Origin: Ruania halotolerans
GTDB taxonomy: Bacteria > Actinomycetota > Actinomycetes > Actinomycetales > Beutenbergiaceae
Direction of reading: 5' to 3'
Assembly: GCF_021049285.1 (NCBI RefSeq)
Contig: NZ_CP088017.1
Coordinates: 1,561,380 to 1,625,379, forward strand
DNA length: 64,000 bases
In this document: one piece after another, positions 8,461-16,548 of the stretch
How the letters are laid out: each line of letters begins with the position of its first letter
Numbering within the stretch: the stretch's first letter is position 1
Position numbers and translations under genes: made by a program
Notes under the pieces: model-generated
The model's input: only the letters and a program-made list of their open reading frames with translations
Told to the model about the DNA's origin: nothing
Database searches by the model: none

Positions 8461-10362
8461 GTGGGTCGGGCGCCAGCCCTTGTGCTTCGCGCAGGTGATC
8501 GCGACCGGTTGGAGGCGATGACGGCGAGCCCCCGGGCCGCGCTTGCGCTCCGGGCGCGAGCGGTACTCCTCGCCGCGGACGGCATCTCGCATGTGGAGAT
8601 CGCGGCTCGGCTGGCGGTCTCACGGCAGAGCGTGGTGACCTGGCGGCGCCGATACTCCGAATCCGGCCCGCTCGGCCTCGATGATCGGGATCGCTCCGGA
8701 CGCCCAGCGGCGACCGATCCGTGGGTGCTGGTGGCGGCCGCCCTCACGCCCGAGTACGCCAGGACTCGTGCGAGCTCGCGTGAGATCGCCGCGCGTCTGG
8801 GGGTCAGTGCGGCGACCGTGTCCCGCGCGTGGCGGGCACACGGATTCATGCCGTTGGACGGTGGCGCGGTGCGTCTCAACAGTGTTCCGCCACTTGACCT
8901 GAACCACATCGAGCTGGTCGGTATTCATGCGGCGGGCGGATCCGGTGTCGCGGCGTTCCGGCGTCGTAGGCTGCCCGGCGGTTCCGAGGGGAACCGCGGT
9001 CGATCTGGTCGGCGAGGTCGTCGGGACAGTGATGGGAGGCCTCGCCAGGAAGCGGACGCGCGGGATGGGAGCGTCGCGATGACTATGAGTCACCACCTGG
9101 CGATCGCCACCATTGCCGATGACGATCCGGAGGCGATGCGCGAGTTTCTCCGTGCTCACGAGGACTGCGAGGTGCTCGTCACCCCGGACGCGGCCGCGCT
9201 GGGCGTACACCGCGCTCCCGACCTGTCGACGTGGCACGCCATGGTTCGATTGCTGGCCGCACTGCACGAGCGTGGCGAGAGGGCAGCACTGGCATTCACC
9301 GGACCGCCGACCGTGCTTGGCGACGTGCGCCGCCGTCCAACATCTTCTGAACCGACATCGACGGGGTCTCGCGTCACGATGCGGGAGGTGGCGGCAGCTG
9401 CCCGTGTCTCGATCAAGACGGTCTCGAATGTGCTCACCGGCGCCAAGAAGGTGGGCCCAGACACCCGAGAACGGGTGGAGGAGGCGATCGAGCGGCTGGG
9501 GTACCAGGTGAATACGGCCGCACGTCAACTCCGCACCGGCCGGCGTGGGCAGGTGGTACTGGCCGTCCCCGAGTTCCAGGTGAACTACTTCGCTGAACTG
9601 GCCGAGCGGCTCATCGACGCCGGGGCCGGACGGGGCATCAACATTCTCGTGCAGATGACGCGCGGGCGACGCGAGCGCGAGTTGGAGATCGTTGCGACGG
9701 CGCGCGGGCTCGCCGACGGAGTGATCATGGTGGCCCAGGGAATGAGTGAAAACGACCTGTACAAGCTCTCGGCGAGCGGGCCATTCGTCCTGCTCGGTGA
9801 GAACGTCAGCGGTGCATCGGTAGACCACATCACGATCAGCAACGCCGATGCTGCTCAGACGGCCATGGACCACCTGCTCGCCTCCGGGCGCCGGCAGGTG
9901 GCGCTGCTCGGATCCGGCACCACCCCCGTGGCAGCGGCTCGTGTGCGCGGCTGCCGAGCTGCGGCTGCCGCGTATGGCCTGGAAGTGGACGAGCGCCTCC
10001 TCGTTCCGGCGGGGCCGTGGCATCGCGACGCGGGGGAGCTGGCCACCCTGGACTTCCTTGACCGAGGCGTGCCCTTCGATGCGATCGTGGGCTTCAACGA
10101 CGAGCTGGCGCTCGGCGCTGCCCGGGCACTGCTCACGCACGGAATCCGGGTGCCGACCGATGTGGCGATCGTGGGGTTCGACAACTCCCAGGACGCCGCC
10201 TACTCCACTCCGAGCATCACCTCCATTGCCCCCGACATGGCGCATATCGCGCGCCGAGCACTTGACCTCATTGACGAGCGCCAGCAGTTCGGGGGAGGAG
10301 CGCGACCTCCTGTCCAGGTCACCGCGCCGTACACATTGGCGGTGCGGGAGTCAGCGCCCTGA
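8461..10362 (+). CDS. Hybrid regulator: IS630-transposase-like HTH plus LacI-family repressor
   Basis: The continuous frame encodes 633 residues from GTG 8461. Residues about 10-131 resemble the paired helix-turn-helix N-terminus of IS630-family transposases (RARAVLLAADGISHVEIAARL..., DDRDRSGRP, a second HTH ending SRAWRAHGF), but no DDE catalytic domain follows. Residues about 165-205 are Arg/Gly-rich and look like an out-of-frame stretch. Residues 207-285 are protein-like but unrecognised. A normal LacI HTH begins near 304 (TMREVAAAARVSIKTVSNVLTG), followed by a LacI effector domain to the C-terminus. It is divergent from the sulfatase operon and probably represses it. It may be one fused protein, or an HTH gene carrying a frameshift and ending at 9082 in an ATGA overlap with a LacI gene starting at ATG 9079. 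Confidence 0.7.
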   Translation: MGRAPALVLRAGDRDRLEAMTASPRAALALRARAVLLAADGISHVEIAARLAVSRQSVVTWRRRYSESGPLGLDDRDRSGRPAATDPWVLVAAALTPEYARTRASSREIAARLGVSAATVSRAWRAHGFMPLDGGAVRLNSVPPLDLNHIELVGIHAAGGSGVAAFRRRRLPGGSEGNRGRSGRRGRRDSDGRPRQEADARDGSVAMTMSHHLAIATIADDDPEAMREFLRAHEDCEVLVTPDAAALGVHRAPDLSTWHAMVRLLAALHERGERAALAFTGPPTVLGDVRRRPTSSEPTSTGSRVTMREVAAAARVSIKTVSNVLTGAKKVGPDTRERVEEAIERLGYQVNTAARQLRTGRRGQVVLAVPEFQVNYFAELAERLIDAGAGRGINILVQMTRGRRERELEIVATARGLADGVIMVAQGMSENDLYKLSASGPFVLLGENVSGASVDHITISNADAAQTAMDHLLASGRRQVALLGSGTTPVAAARVRGCRAAAAAYGLEVDERLLVPAGPWHRDAGELATLDFLDRGVPFDAIVGFNDELALGAARALLTHGIRVPTDVAIVGFDNSQDAAYSTPSITSIAPDMAHIARRALDLIDERQQFGGGARPPVQVTAPYTLAVRESAP

Positions 10363-10412
10363 GCCGTCGACCGAGGCCAGATAGATCCGGAGTAGGAGTC
10401 GAGGAAACCGGA

Positions 10413-12122
10413 TCAGAAGGGTGGCTCCTCATCAGTGCGTGAACCGTATCCGGGCATGCTTGGGCGCTCGAAGCCTCGGTCGGTCGTGGTGCCATCGCGT
10501 TCCCTGCGGTATCGGTGGCCGGACGGTGTGGTCCAGTTGAAGATGCCGGGTTCGGGTTGGCTCACAGCGAAGTCGCCATGGGTTTTGATGAGGTGGTCGC
10601 GGGTACACAGGGCGCCGAGGTTGTGATCGCCGGTCGTTCCGCCGTCTCCGCGGGCGCTGTATGGCACGGTGTGGTCCAGCGGGGATTCCTCGGCGCGATG
10701 GGTGCAGCCTGGCCGAACGCAGGTGCGGTCACGCGCGCGGATCCTCCTGGCCATCGCGGCGGGTGGTCGGTACCGGGTGGTGCCGACGTCGACGGGGGCG
10801 CCAGTGAGCGGGTCAGTGACGAGACGTCGCCAGATGCCGCCGGCGGCAAGGGCGCGGGCGGTTGCTGGGGCGATGGGGCCGTAGCCGTCGAGTACGGGAA
10901 CCTGCGCAATCGGGACCTCTGCTGGGCCGGGCTTGCTGACTGGGCCGCTGACGTCTGGTTCCTCGTGACCAGTCGGGCCGCCCGCTGACGATGCAGTCTC
11001 TGTCAGCTCTGCGTCGTCGGAACGGTCGGGTAGGAGCTGGTCGAGAGCGATGGTCACCTGAATGCGTGGGCGGTGGCCGTTGATCGTGGCCAGTGGCACG
11101 GTGGTATCGGTGCACGGGGGTGCCGAGAAACCACCGCGTCCCGGCGCCGACTTCCCGCGGTTGTTCCTGCGGGTGCTGTGCTCGCCGGTGCGCTGATCAC
11201 GGGTGCTGAGCTCTCCGCTGCTCTGCCCACGGATGGTGAAGGCACCGGTGGCGAGTGCGTGGTGGCCGAGGCCGGTGAGGGTGTCGAAGCGGAGTTGGTC
11301 CAGTGTGCGGGCGTCGCCACGGGCCTTGGCTGCGCGTGCTGCGCTGTCGAGTGCGATGTCCAGGGCAAGGACGTCCGGCGCGGGGCCTTCCACTCGCAGG
11401 GAAGCGACGCCGTCGGGGTGTGCACGCGGCCGGCTGACTCGACGTTCCCTGCGGCGTGCCTGCGCCCGGGCCTGCGCTTCGACAGGGTCCACGGCAATCA
11501 GCGCGGCAGCCACGTCGGCGCGCACCTGGACGGCGGTCCGGTTGGGGGCACGCTCGATGACGCGGTCTTCGACCGCGATGGCAACTTGCCACGGTACGTG
11601 TCGAAGCCCATCGGCGATCGCTGCAGCCCGTGCGTTGTCAATCTGCCCAGTGGCCAGGGCGTCGTTGGTGCGGGTCAGATACGTGGCCAGCGCCCAGCCT
11701 CGCTCGATCAGTGAATGCGCCTCACGTTTGCTGCATCGCAGACGCAGCGCGAGGCAGTCTCCTGCCACTGTTGCAGGGCCAGTGGTGCGCTGGGCGAGTG
11801 CGCCGGGATTCATCGATTCCCGGCTGGCGAGTGTGGCGGCGGCACGCATCTCGATCTGCTGCGCCACAGAAGCGATCCGGCGAGCCGCGGCGACGGTTTC
11901 CTCGAGTGCGGCCTCGCCAAGTTGATCGATATCGAGACGTTCGAGCTGAGTGAGGAGCGTGGCGCCGGTGGGATGGGTACGCAACCGCTCCTCGGTTGGC
12001 TCCTGCGAACGCGCCACGACCAGGGCGGCCATCCGCCGTTCCAGGGCAGTGAAGGACTGTGGGCTGGGCACGCCGATGTCGACGGAGAACTCCCCGTCAG
12101 GAACATCGACGATCTCGAACAT
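10413..12122 (-). CDS. DUF222/HNH endonuclease domain protein (13E12-type)
   Basis: A 569-residue protein with an N-terminal DUF222 helical domain (about residues 25-400, with a variable low-complexity middle) and a C-terminal HNH nuclease domain containing RTCVRPGC and DHTVPYSARGDGGTTGDHNLGALCTRDHLIKTH, with the His, Asn and His positions intact. Members are present in many copies in actinobacterial genomes (the M. tuberculosis 13E12 repeat family) and their role is unproven; mobile or homing-like DNA cleavage is often proposed. I start it at ATG 12122, directly behind a -10 box, implying a leaderless mRNA. An in-frame ATG at 12296 has a strong AGGAGGTG, but the added 58 residues are Ser-rich and use rare AGA and ATA codons. 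Confidence 0.88.
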   Translation of the reverse strand: MFEIVDVPDGEFSVDIGVPSPQSFTALERRMAALVVARSQEPTEERLRTHPTGATLLTQLERLDIDQLGEAALEETVAAARRIASVAQQIEMRAAATLASRESMNPGALAQRTTGPATVAGDCLALRLRCSKREAHSLIERGWALATYLTRTNDALATGQIDNARAAAIADGLRHVPWQVAIAVEDRVIERAPNRTAVQVRADVAAALIAVDPVEAQARAQARRRERRVSRPRAHPDGVASLRVEGPAPDVLALDIALDSAARAAKARGDARTLDQLRFDTLTGLGHHALATGAFTIRGQSSGELSTRDQRTGEHSTRRNNRGKSAPGRGGFSAPPCTDTTVPLATINGHRPRIQVTIALDQLLPDRSDDAELTETASSAGGPTGHEEPDVSGPVSKPGPAEVPIAQVPVLDGYGPIAPATARALAAGGIWRRLVTDPLTGAPVDVGTTRYRPPAAMARRIRARDRTCVRPGCTHRAEESPLDHTVPYSARGDGGTTGDHNLGALCTRDHLIKTHGDFAVSQPEPGIFNWTTPSGHRYRRERDGTTTDRGFERPSMPGYGSRTDEEPPF

Positions 12123-12489
12123 GCGTTCTATTCTAGTTGAACGCTGCTCGATCCGCAAGGAGCTGGAGGAAAGGTCGCTCTCATGACCACCACGGGGAAT
12201 CAACCTCGGGGCGCACGTAGGCGTCGAGCTGCCGTTGCTGCTGCTGCCCTTGCCGCTGCTACTGCCGCTTGTCTGGAGTCTTGCGGACGATCCCATGGCG
12301 TTCACCTCCTCTGAGGCAGATGCTGCCACCAGGGTGTGACATTGCTGCGTGACCTCGCCGATTGAGGTCGCCAAATAGGCACCGCCGGGCCACGGCGCCG
12401 GGTAGCGACGCCATGGGACACATCCGCATCCCGGCACTGCGCCGCTACCCGACGACCCCACGGGCGCGTCCATACGCGCCTGATCGCGC
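12123..12489. other. 367-base gap holding the HNH gene promoter
   Basis: No convincing gene. It contains the -35/-10 pair at 12130-12158 (minus strand), a Ser-codon-rich low-complexity run around 12220-12280, and an isolated consensus ribosome-binding site (AGGAGGTG, complement of 12303-12310) before an in-frame ATG at 12296. The stretch from 12311 to 12489 shows nothing else I recognise. Confidence 0.5.
12130..12158 (-). promoter_or_regulatory. Predicted promoter for leaderless transcription of the HNH gene
   Basis: On the minus strand: TTGCGG (complement of 12153-12158), exactly 17 bases, and TAGAAT (complement of 12130-12135). Seven bases separate the -10 box from the ATG at 12122, so the predicted +1 is the A of the start codon, the hallmark of leaderless mRNAs common in actinobacteria. 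Confidence 0.5.
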
Positions 12490-12987
12490 TCAGCGCGTCC
12501 GGCACACCTCGGCAACGAACCGCATCGATCGCTCGCGCAGGCCGGCGATCCGGTGGGCGACGAACCGTTCCCGATCGGCGTCGGTACTTGCCTCTGCGCG
12601 GGTGGGCCGCCGTCGGACGTGTGCTGAGCAGGCGAAGTCGGTGCACAGGAGCGTGCCGATCGTGTCGCCGCGCCGGCCTGGTGCGCCGGCCCGTCTGGCG
12701 ACGTGAAGGCCCACCGTGTCGACGGCCACGATGTCCTCGCACCAGGCACACATCGCTTGCCGGCGGCGGCCGCCCGGTTCTGGCGCACGCAACATCAGCG
12801 CCCTGGGAGCCTCGTCCAGTTCGAGCACGACGTAGGCGTTCAGTGGAGCCTTGGGGTCGCGCCAGCCCAGGTACTCCAGACGGTCCCAGTCAATGGCGCC
12901 GAGATCGGGCAGGACGGCGCGGCTGGCCTCGCCGCGCGTGGCGTTCACGAATGAGGTACGGATTTGCTTCTCAGTCAGGGGGTTCAT
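12490..12987 (-). CDS. FBP-domain (FusB/EF-G-binding-like) zinc-finger protein
   Basis: A 165-residue cytoplasmic protein. The C-terminal part carries four cysteines, C80-x2-C83 and C115-x4-C120, in the treble-clef arrangement of the FBP family, related to the C-terminal half of the staphylococcal EF-G-binding proteins FusB and Fhs. The N-terminus (PLTEKQIRTSFVNATRGEASRAVLPDL) is typical of actinobacterial members. Those proteins bind elongation factor G and in staphylococci rescue it from fusidic acid; in actinobacteria the function is not established. ATG 12987 is preceded by GGAAG. It stands alone, not in an operon. Confidence 0.8.
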   Translation of the reverse strand: MNPLTEKQIRTSFVNATRGEASRAVLPDLGAIDWDRLEYLGWRDPKAPLNAYVVLELDEAPRALMLRAPEPGGRRRQAMCAWCEDIVAVDTVGLHVARRAGAPGRRGDTIGTLLCTDFACSAHVRRRPTRAEASTDADRERFVAHRIAGLRERSMRFVAEVCRTR

Positions 12988-13243
12988 CACGATCTTCCGG
13001 AGGTAGCGGGTGGGCACGCCGAAGCCCGCACCCACCTCCGGTGATCTCAGTGGAGGCAGGTGCGGGGGCGGGCCGGCCTGGAGTAGGCCATGGCGGCCAC
13101 CCCGGCTCTCAGCGCCCTGCGTCGCATCGGCATGCGTCCTCTCGATCGTGTCCACTCCGGTCTGTGACCGACGGCCACACCAGAGTAGGTGTGCAGTAGC
13201 CCGTGGACGAGCGAATATTCGCGGCCCCGCCTGCATCTGTCGA

Positions 13244-13789
13244 TCAGTCCGGCGGCAGACCCGTGGGGAAGCCGTCGATGCTCGTGCGGTTCTTGGTCTG
13301 CTGGTACGTGATCAACCCCTCCTCGCCCCGTTTTTGTGCCCACGAGTCCATCAATGGCCGGTCGCCGGTGTGCTCGAAGAACGGCACCCCGTACCCGCAG
13401 GAGGTCTGCACGAGATCGATCTCGAGGACGAAGATGTTCCGGGCACCGCGCATGGGCGGGAACAGTGCGTAGAGTTCACTCCATTCCGCATCCGGCTGAT
13501 GAACGGCGCGGGCAGTTCCGTACAGCCGGAGGATCATCGGCTGGCGTTCGAACGAACAGAACATCACCGTCATCCGCGGGGTGTCGAGCAGATGTGCGGC
13601 CGTCTCATTGCCGCTCCCGGTGCCGTTCAGCCACACCGCGCGGGTGGGCGAGACGATTCGCAGTGAGTCGAGTCCCTTGGGTGAGACGTTCACCCGGCCA
13701 TCGCGCGCGGCCGTCGCAACGAAGTACAGATGCTGGGCTTCGATGAAGCGACGTAGGCGATCGGTGATCTCGGGGTACTGCTGGGCCAC
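13244..13789 (-). CDS. Pyridoxamine 5'-phosphate oxidase-fold (PPOX) flavoprotein
   Basis: A 181-residue split-barrel protein expected to bind FMN or F420. The visible family pattern is FVATAARDGRVNVSPKG (strand-turn lining the flavin phosphate), WLNGTGSGNETAAHLLDTPRMTVMFCSFERQP, then LRLYGTARAV. This is the branch annotated as pyridoxamine 5'-phosphate oxidase family protein, not true PdxH; substrates are generally unknown. The length fits the family. It is monocistronic, and the hairpin at 13851-13892 separates it from the upstream binding-protein gene. Confidence 0.85.
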   Translation of the reverse strand: MAQQYPEITDRLRRFIEAQHLYFVATAARDGRVNVSPKGLDSLRIVSPTRAVWLNGTGSGNETAAHLLDTPRMTVMFCSFERQPMILRLYGTARAVHQPDAEWSELYALFPPMRGARNIFVLEIDLVQTSCGYGVPFFEHTGDRPLMDSWAQKRGEEGLITYQQTKNRTSIDGFPTGLPPD

Positions 13790-13850
13790 ACCAGGCTCCT
13801 CCTGCTCGCACGATCTGAGGTGGCCATTCTCTCGCAGGGAGTGGATGTGA

Positions 13851-13892
13851 ACGACGCCAGTTCCCGGGGGAGCGCCCGGGAACCGGCGTCGT
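13851..13892 (-). terminator. Hairpin terminator after the orphan binding-protein gene
   Basis: Arms 13851-13868 and 13875-13892 pair over 18 positions with a single A/C mismatch around a 6-base loop. It sits 16 bases beyond the stop of the 13909-15222 gene on the minus strand. It has no T-tract, as is usual in this GC range. Confidence 0.7.
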
Positions 13893-13908
13893 CACCAGGA
13901 GGCGATGC

Positions 13909-15222
13909 TTAGCTCATCGCCTCCTGGGCCTCGGTGAACCACTGGGATGCCGCTTCGGCTGGGGTGATCTGCCCGTAGCTCAGCTCCTCGTAGATCCGCA
14001 CGAACGCCTCTTCCAGACCGCCGAATCCGGAGACCGGGGGCGGCGGTGCAGCGGTGAGGAGCGGCTCGACCGACTCCTCATAGTCGATGATCGCCGCGTC
14101 GAGACCCTCGGCATCGGAGAGCGCCTCGATCGCGGGGTCGGAGGCAGGCACGCCGCGAGAGGTGCCGAAGATCTCGGAGACCTCCGGGTCATTGACGATG
14201 AAGTCGATGAACTGAGCAGCCTCCTCGGGGTGCGCGGAGTTGGCCCCGACTGCCAGCAGCAGGCTTGGCTTGAGGAACAAGCCACCCTCGCCGGGCTGGT
14301 CGGACGGAGGGGGAAGCATGGTGAACTCGTCACCACCAGTGCCCTCGGAAAAGCGCACGAGGAAGTTGTCCCAGCTCACGTCCGAGACCGCTACCCCGGT
14401 GCTGACCGGATCTTCGGTGAGTTGCGCGATCTGCTGGGCCGGTACGACTCCCTCGGTGGAGCGCAGGTCCTCGGTCTTACTCCACCACTCGGCCAGGTCG
14501 GCCTCGGTGAAGGCGAGCTGGCCGTCGTCGGTGAACATGCTCATCCCCTGCTGGGTGAGCCACATCTGGAACATCCAGAACACCCGGGTGTAGTCCACCG
14601 CTCCGTACACCTGCGGATCGGCGGCAGCGCCCGCCTCGGTGAGCTGCGCGATCAGATTGTGGTACTCGTCCCAGGTGAGTTGCTCGGTCGGCACCTCGAT
14701 GTCGAGTTCCGCCATCAGGGTGGTGTTGAAGAACGTCGCCATCGTGTTCGTTCCGGTGGGGATGGCGTACGTGGTCCCGCCGACCTGAGCAGATGGCATC
14801 AGGGATTCGGGCAGCGTGGAGGTGTCGATCTGCTCGCCGATATGGGGCTCGAGGTCGAGGAGGCGATTGCCGGCGCCGTACTCGGTCAGATAGGCGATGT
14901 CCATCTGCATGACGTCTGGCAGCGAACCGCCGGCGGCCTCGGTGTTTCGGGCGGTCCAATAGTCCCCCCAGGAGCCATATTGAGTCTGGATCGTGATGCC
15001 GGGGTTCTGCTCCTCGAACAAGTCGATCGACTCTTCGTACCGCTCAGTGCGGGAGGTATCGCCCCACCAGGTGAACGTGAGGGAGACGTCACCACCATCG
15101 TCGCCTTCGCCGCCGCCTCCACAGGCAGCGAGAATCAGCGCTCCGGCGGTGGCTGCTGCGGTGCCTGCAGCGATCCGGCCCCGGCGAGAAGCGCGCGTCA
15201 TCCGGTGGGTCGACTGGGTCAT
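13909..15222 (-). CDS. Orphan extracellular solute-binding lipoprotein (sugar type)
   Basis: A 437-residue family 1 solute-binding protein with a long basic N-region containing RASRRGR, a hydrophobic h-region, and lipobox LILAAC (Cys34), followed by a Gly/Asp-rich linker and VSLTFTWWGDTSRTERY. It binds a saccharide outside the cell for ABC import. The ATG at 15222 is preceded by AAAGGAG; a TTG one codon earlier is less likely. Unlike the other binding proteins here it has no permease gene beside it and is followed by a terminator, so it would have to use a transporter encoded elsewhere. The gene 106 bases upstream is a DeoR/LacI-type regulator on the same strand. Confidence 0.9.
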   Translation of the reverse strand: MTQSTHRMTRASRRGRIAAGTAAATAGALILAACGGGGEGDDGGDVSLTFTWWGDTSRTERYEESIDLFEEQNPGITIQTQYGSWGDYWTARNTEAAGGSLPDVMQMDIAYLTEYGAGNRLLDLEPHIGEQIDTSTLPESLMPSAQVGGTTYAIPTGTNTMATFFNTTLMAELDIEVPTEQLTWDEYHNLIAQLTEAGAAADPQVYGAVDYTRVFWMFQMWLTQQGMSMFTDDGQLAFTEADLAEWWSKTEDLRSTEGVVPAQQIAQLTEDPVSTGVAVSDVSWDNFLVRFSEGTGGDEFTMLPPPSDQPGEGGLFLKPSLLLAVGANSAHPEEAAQFIDFIVNDPEVSEIFGTSRGVPASDPAIEALSDAEGLDAAIIDYEESVEPLLTAAPPPPVSGFGGLEEAFVRIYEELSYGQITPAEAASQWFTEAQEAMS

Positions 15223-15328
15223 CAAGTGCTCCTTTGCTCAGTGGACGATGAACCGGCCGTCATCGTGTATCGCCACGGGCATCGGACACCAGAAACGGAC
15301 AAAAGGCGACACTGGTGGCCTCGGTTGC

Positions 15329-16402
15329 TCAGTTCACCGTCGCCGCACCGCACGATTCGCGCACGCTCAGCCGAGGCACGAGCTGGATGTGCCGGGCAGG
15401 CGGTGGGCCGTCGTCGCTGGGCGCGATTCGCTCGGTGACCAGTCGCACCGCCTGGCGCCCCACCTCCCGCTTCGGGAACGTGATCGCGGTCAACGGTACG
15501 GCCGCGTGCGCGGCGAGTTCGTCGTCGTAGGCCACGACGGCGAGTTCATCCGGGATCTCGATCCCGAGCCGGTGAGCACGTTCGACCAGCCTGGCCGCGT
15601 GGTAGTCGCTGTGCACCAGGACGGCGGTCGCCCGCTCCCGGCGGCACGCGGCGAGCATGTCGTCCAGTGCATCAGCGAGGGCATCCGGATCGTCGTTGCC
15701 TTTGGGAAGGGGAAACTGCGGGGCCTCGTCAAGGACCAGCTTCCCGACGGCGTCCCGATAGCCCTCGCGGACCCACCGTGAGTTCGGGGTCCGGTCGTAG
15801 CACCCCAGGGCGATCCGGGTGTGGCCCAGATCGGCCAGGTGACTGAGAGCCACGAAAACGCCGCGGACGTGATCGGTGCGCACACTGTCCGGCCCGGTGG
15901 CCTTCGCCGTGACGGGCAGCAGCCGCTCGAGTGCCACGGTTGGCACCGGCACAGACTCCAGCCAGCCGAGGAGGGCCTCCGGGTTGTCCCGGTGGGTGGT
16001 GGGGGCGATGATCAGGCCGGCCACCTCCAGATCGAGGAGTTGCTCGAGCCGGGCTCGCTCCACATCCGGGCGATAGTCGGAGACGCTCAGAACCAGGCGG
16101 ATTCGGGCAGCCTCGGCCACTGTCTGCATCCCGCGCATGATCTCGGCGAAATGCTCCGTGGCGGAGGGCACCACCACACCCACCAGGGTCCGGGCGGCAG
16201 CAGGTTTGCGGGCGGCGTCGTCGAGCGCGATCGCCCCGCCGTGCACTCGTGCGAGGAGGCCGTCGTCAGCAAGTACGGCGATATCGCGGCGGACGGTCAC
16301 TTGGGTCACACCCAGTGCCGCCGCGACATCGCTCGCGCGCACACTTCCACGCAGCGCGAGTTGTCGTAGCAGGTACTCGTGACGGGCGCGGGGCAGCATC
16401 AT
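15329..16402 (-). CDS. Transcriptional regulator: DeoR-type HTH with LacI-type effector domain
   Basis: A 357-residue regulator. Residues 1-60 form a DeoR-type winged helix (HEYLLRQLALRGSVRASDVAAALGVTQVTVRRDIAVLADDGLLARVHGGA), whereas the rest (from about 72, TLVGVVVPSATEHFAEIMRGMQ) is a periplasmic-binding-protein fold like LacI/RbsR effectors, including the late LAVVAYDDELAAHAAVPLTAITFPK segment. It should bind DNA and release it, or bind better, on sugar binding. The second of two adjacent ATG codons (16399) has better spacing from GGGAGG. It precedes the orphan solute-binding gene, the likely target. Confidence 0.88.
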   Translation of the reverse strand: MMLPRARHEYLLRQLALRGSVRASDVAAALGVTQVTVRRDIAVLADDGLLARVHGGAIALDDAARKPAAARTLVGVVVPSATEHFAEIMRGMQTVAEAARIRLVLSVSDYRPDVERARLEQLLDLEVAGLIIAPTTHRDNPEALLGWLESVPVPTVALERLLPVTAKATGPDSVRTDHVRGVFVALSHLADLGHTRIALGCYDRTPNSRWVREGYRDAVGKLVLDEAPQFPLPKGNDDPDALADALDDMLAACRRERATAVLVHSDYHAARLVERAHRLGIEIPDELAVVAYDDELAAHAAVPLTAITFPKREVGRQAVRLVTERIAPSDDGPPPARHIQLVPRLSVRESCGAATVN

Positions 16403-16548
16403 CGACCTCCCGATCGGCGACGATCAGCGTATCCGCCCCGCGGTCCCTGATCGCGCTGCGCCGGAGGAACAGCCGCGGTGGTGCGCGATTCGACCGGCCC
16501 CGAGAGTCGCTACTGCCATTGTCAGCCTCCCTCGTTACCCTTCCGAAG

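Noticed and set aside
8927-9082. A separate 51-residue gene from ATG 8927
   Set aside because: No ribosome-binding site, and its first residues overlap protein-like sequence of the main frame; better explained as part of a frame change, recorded as a finding.
8620-10245. A 541-codon minus-strand frame antisense to the LacI-type regulator
   Set aside because: Shadow of the plus-strand gene; composition is His/Arg/Gly-rich and no motif matches any family.
12220-12280. CTG/CCG-type repeat run upstream of the HNH gene as a CRISPR or microsatellite
   Set aside because: Only a few irregular units of Ser-codon-like sequence; no spacer-repeat structure.
14230-15438. A 402-codon plus-strand frame opposite the orphan binding protein
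   Set aside because: Antisense to a lipoprotein with clear signal peptide; translation lacks any fold-like pattern.
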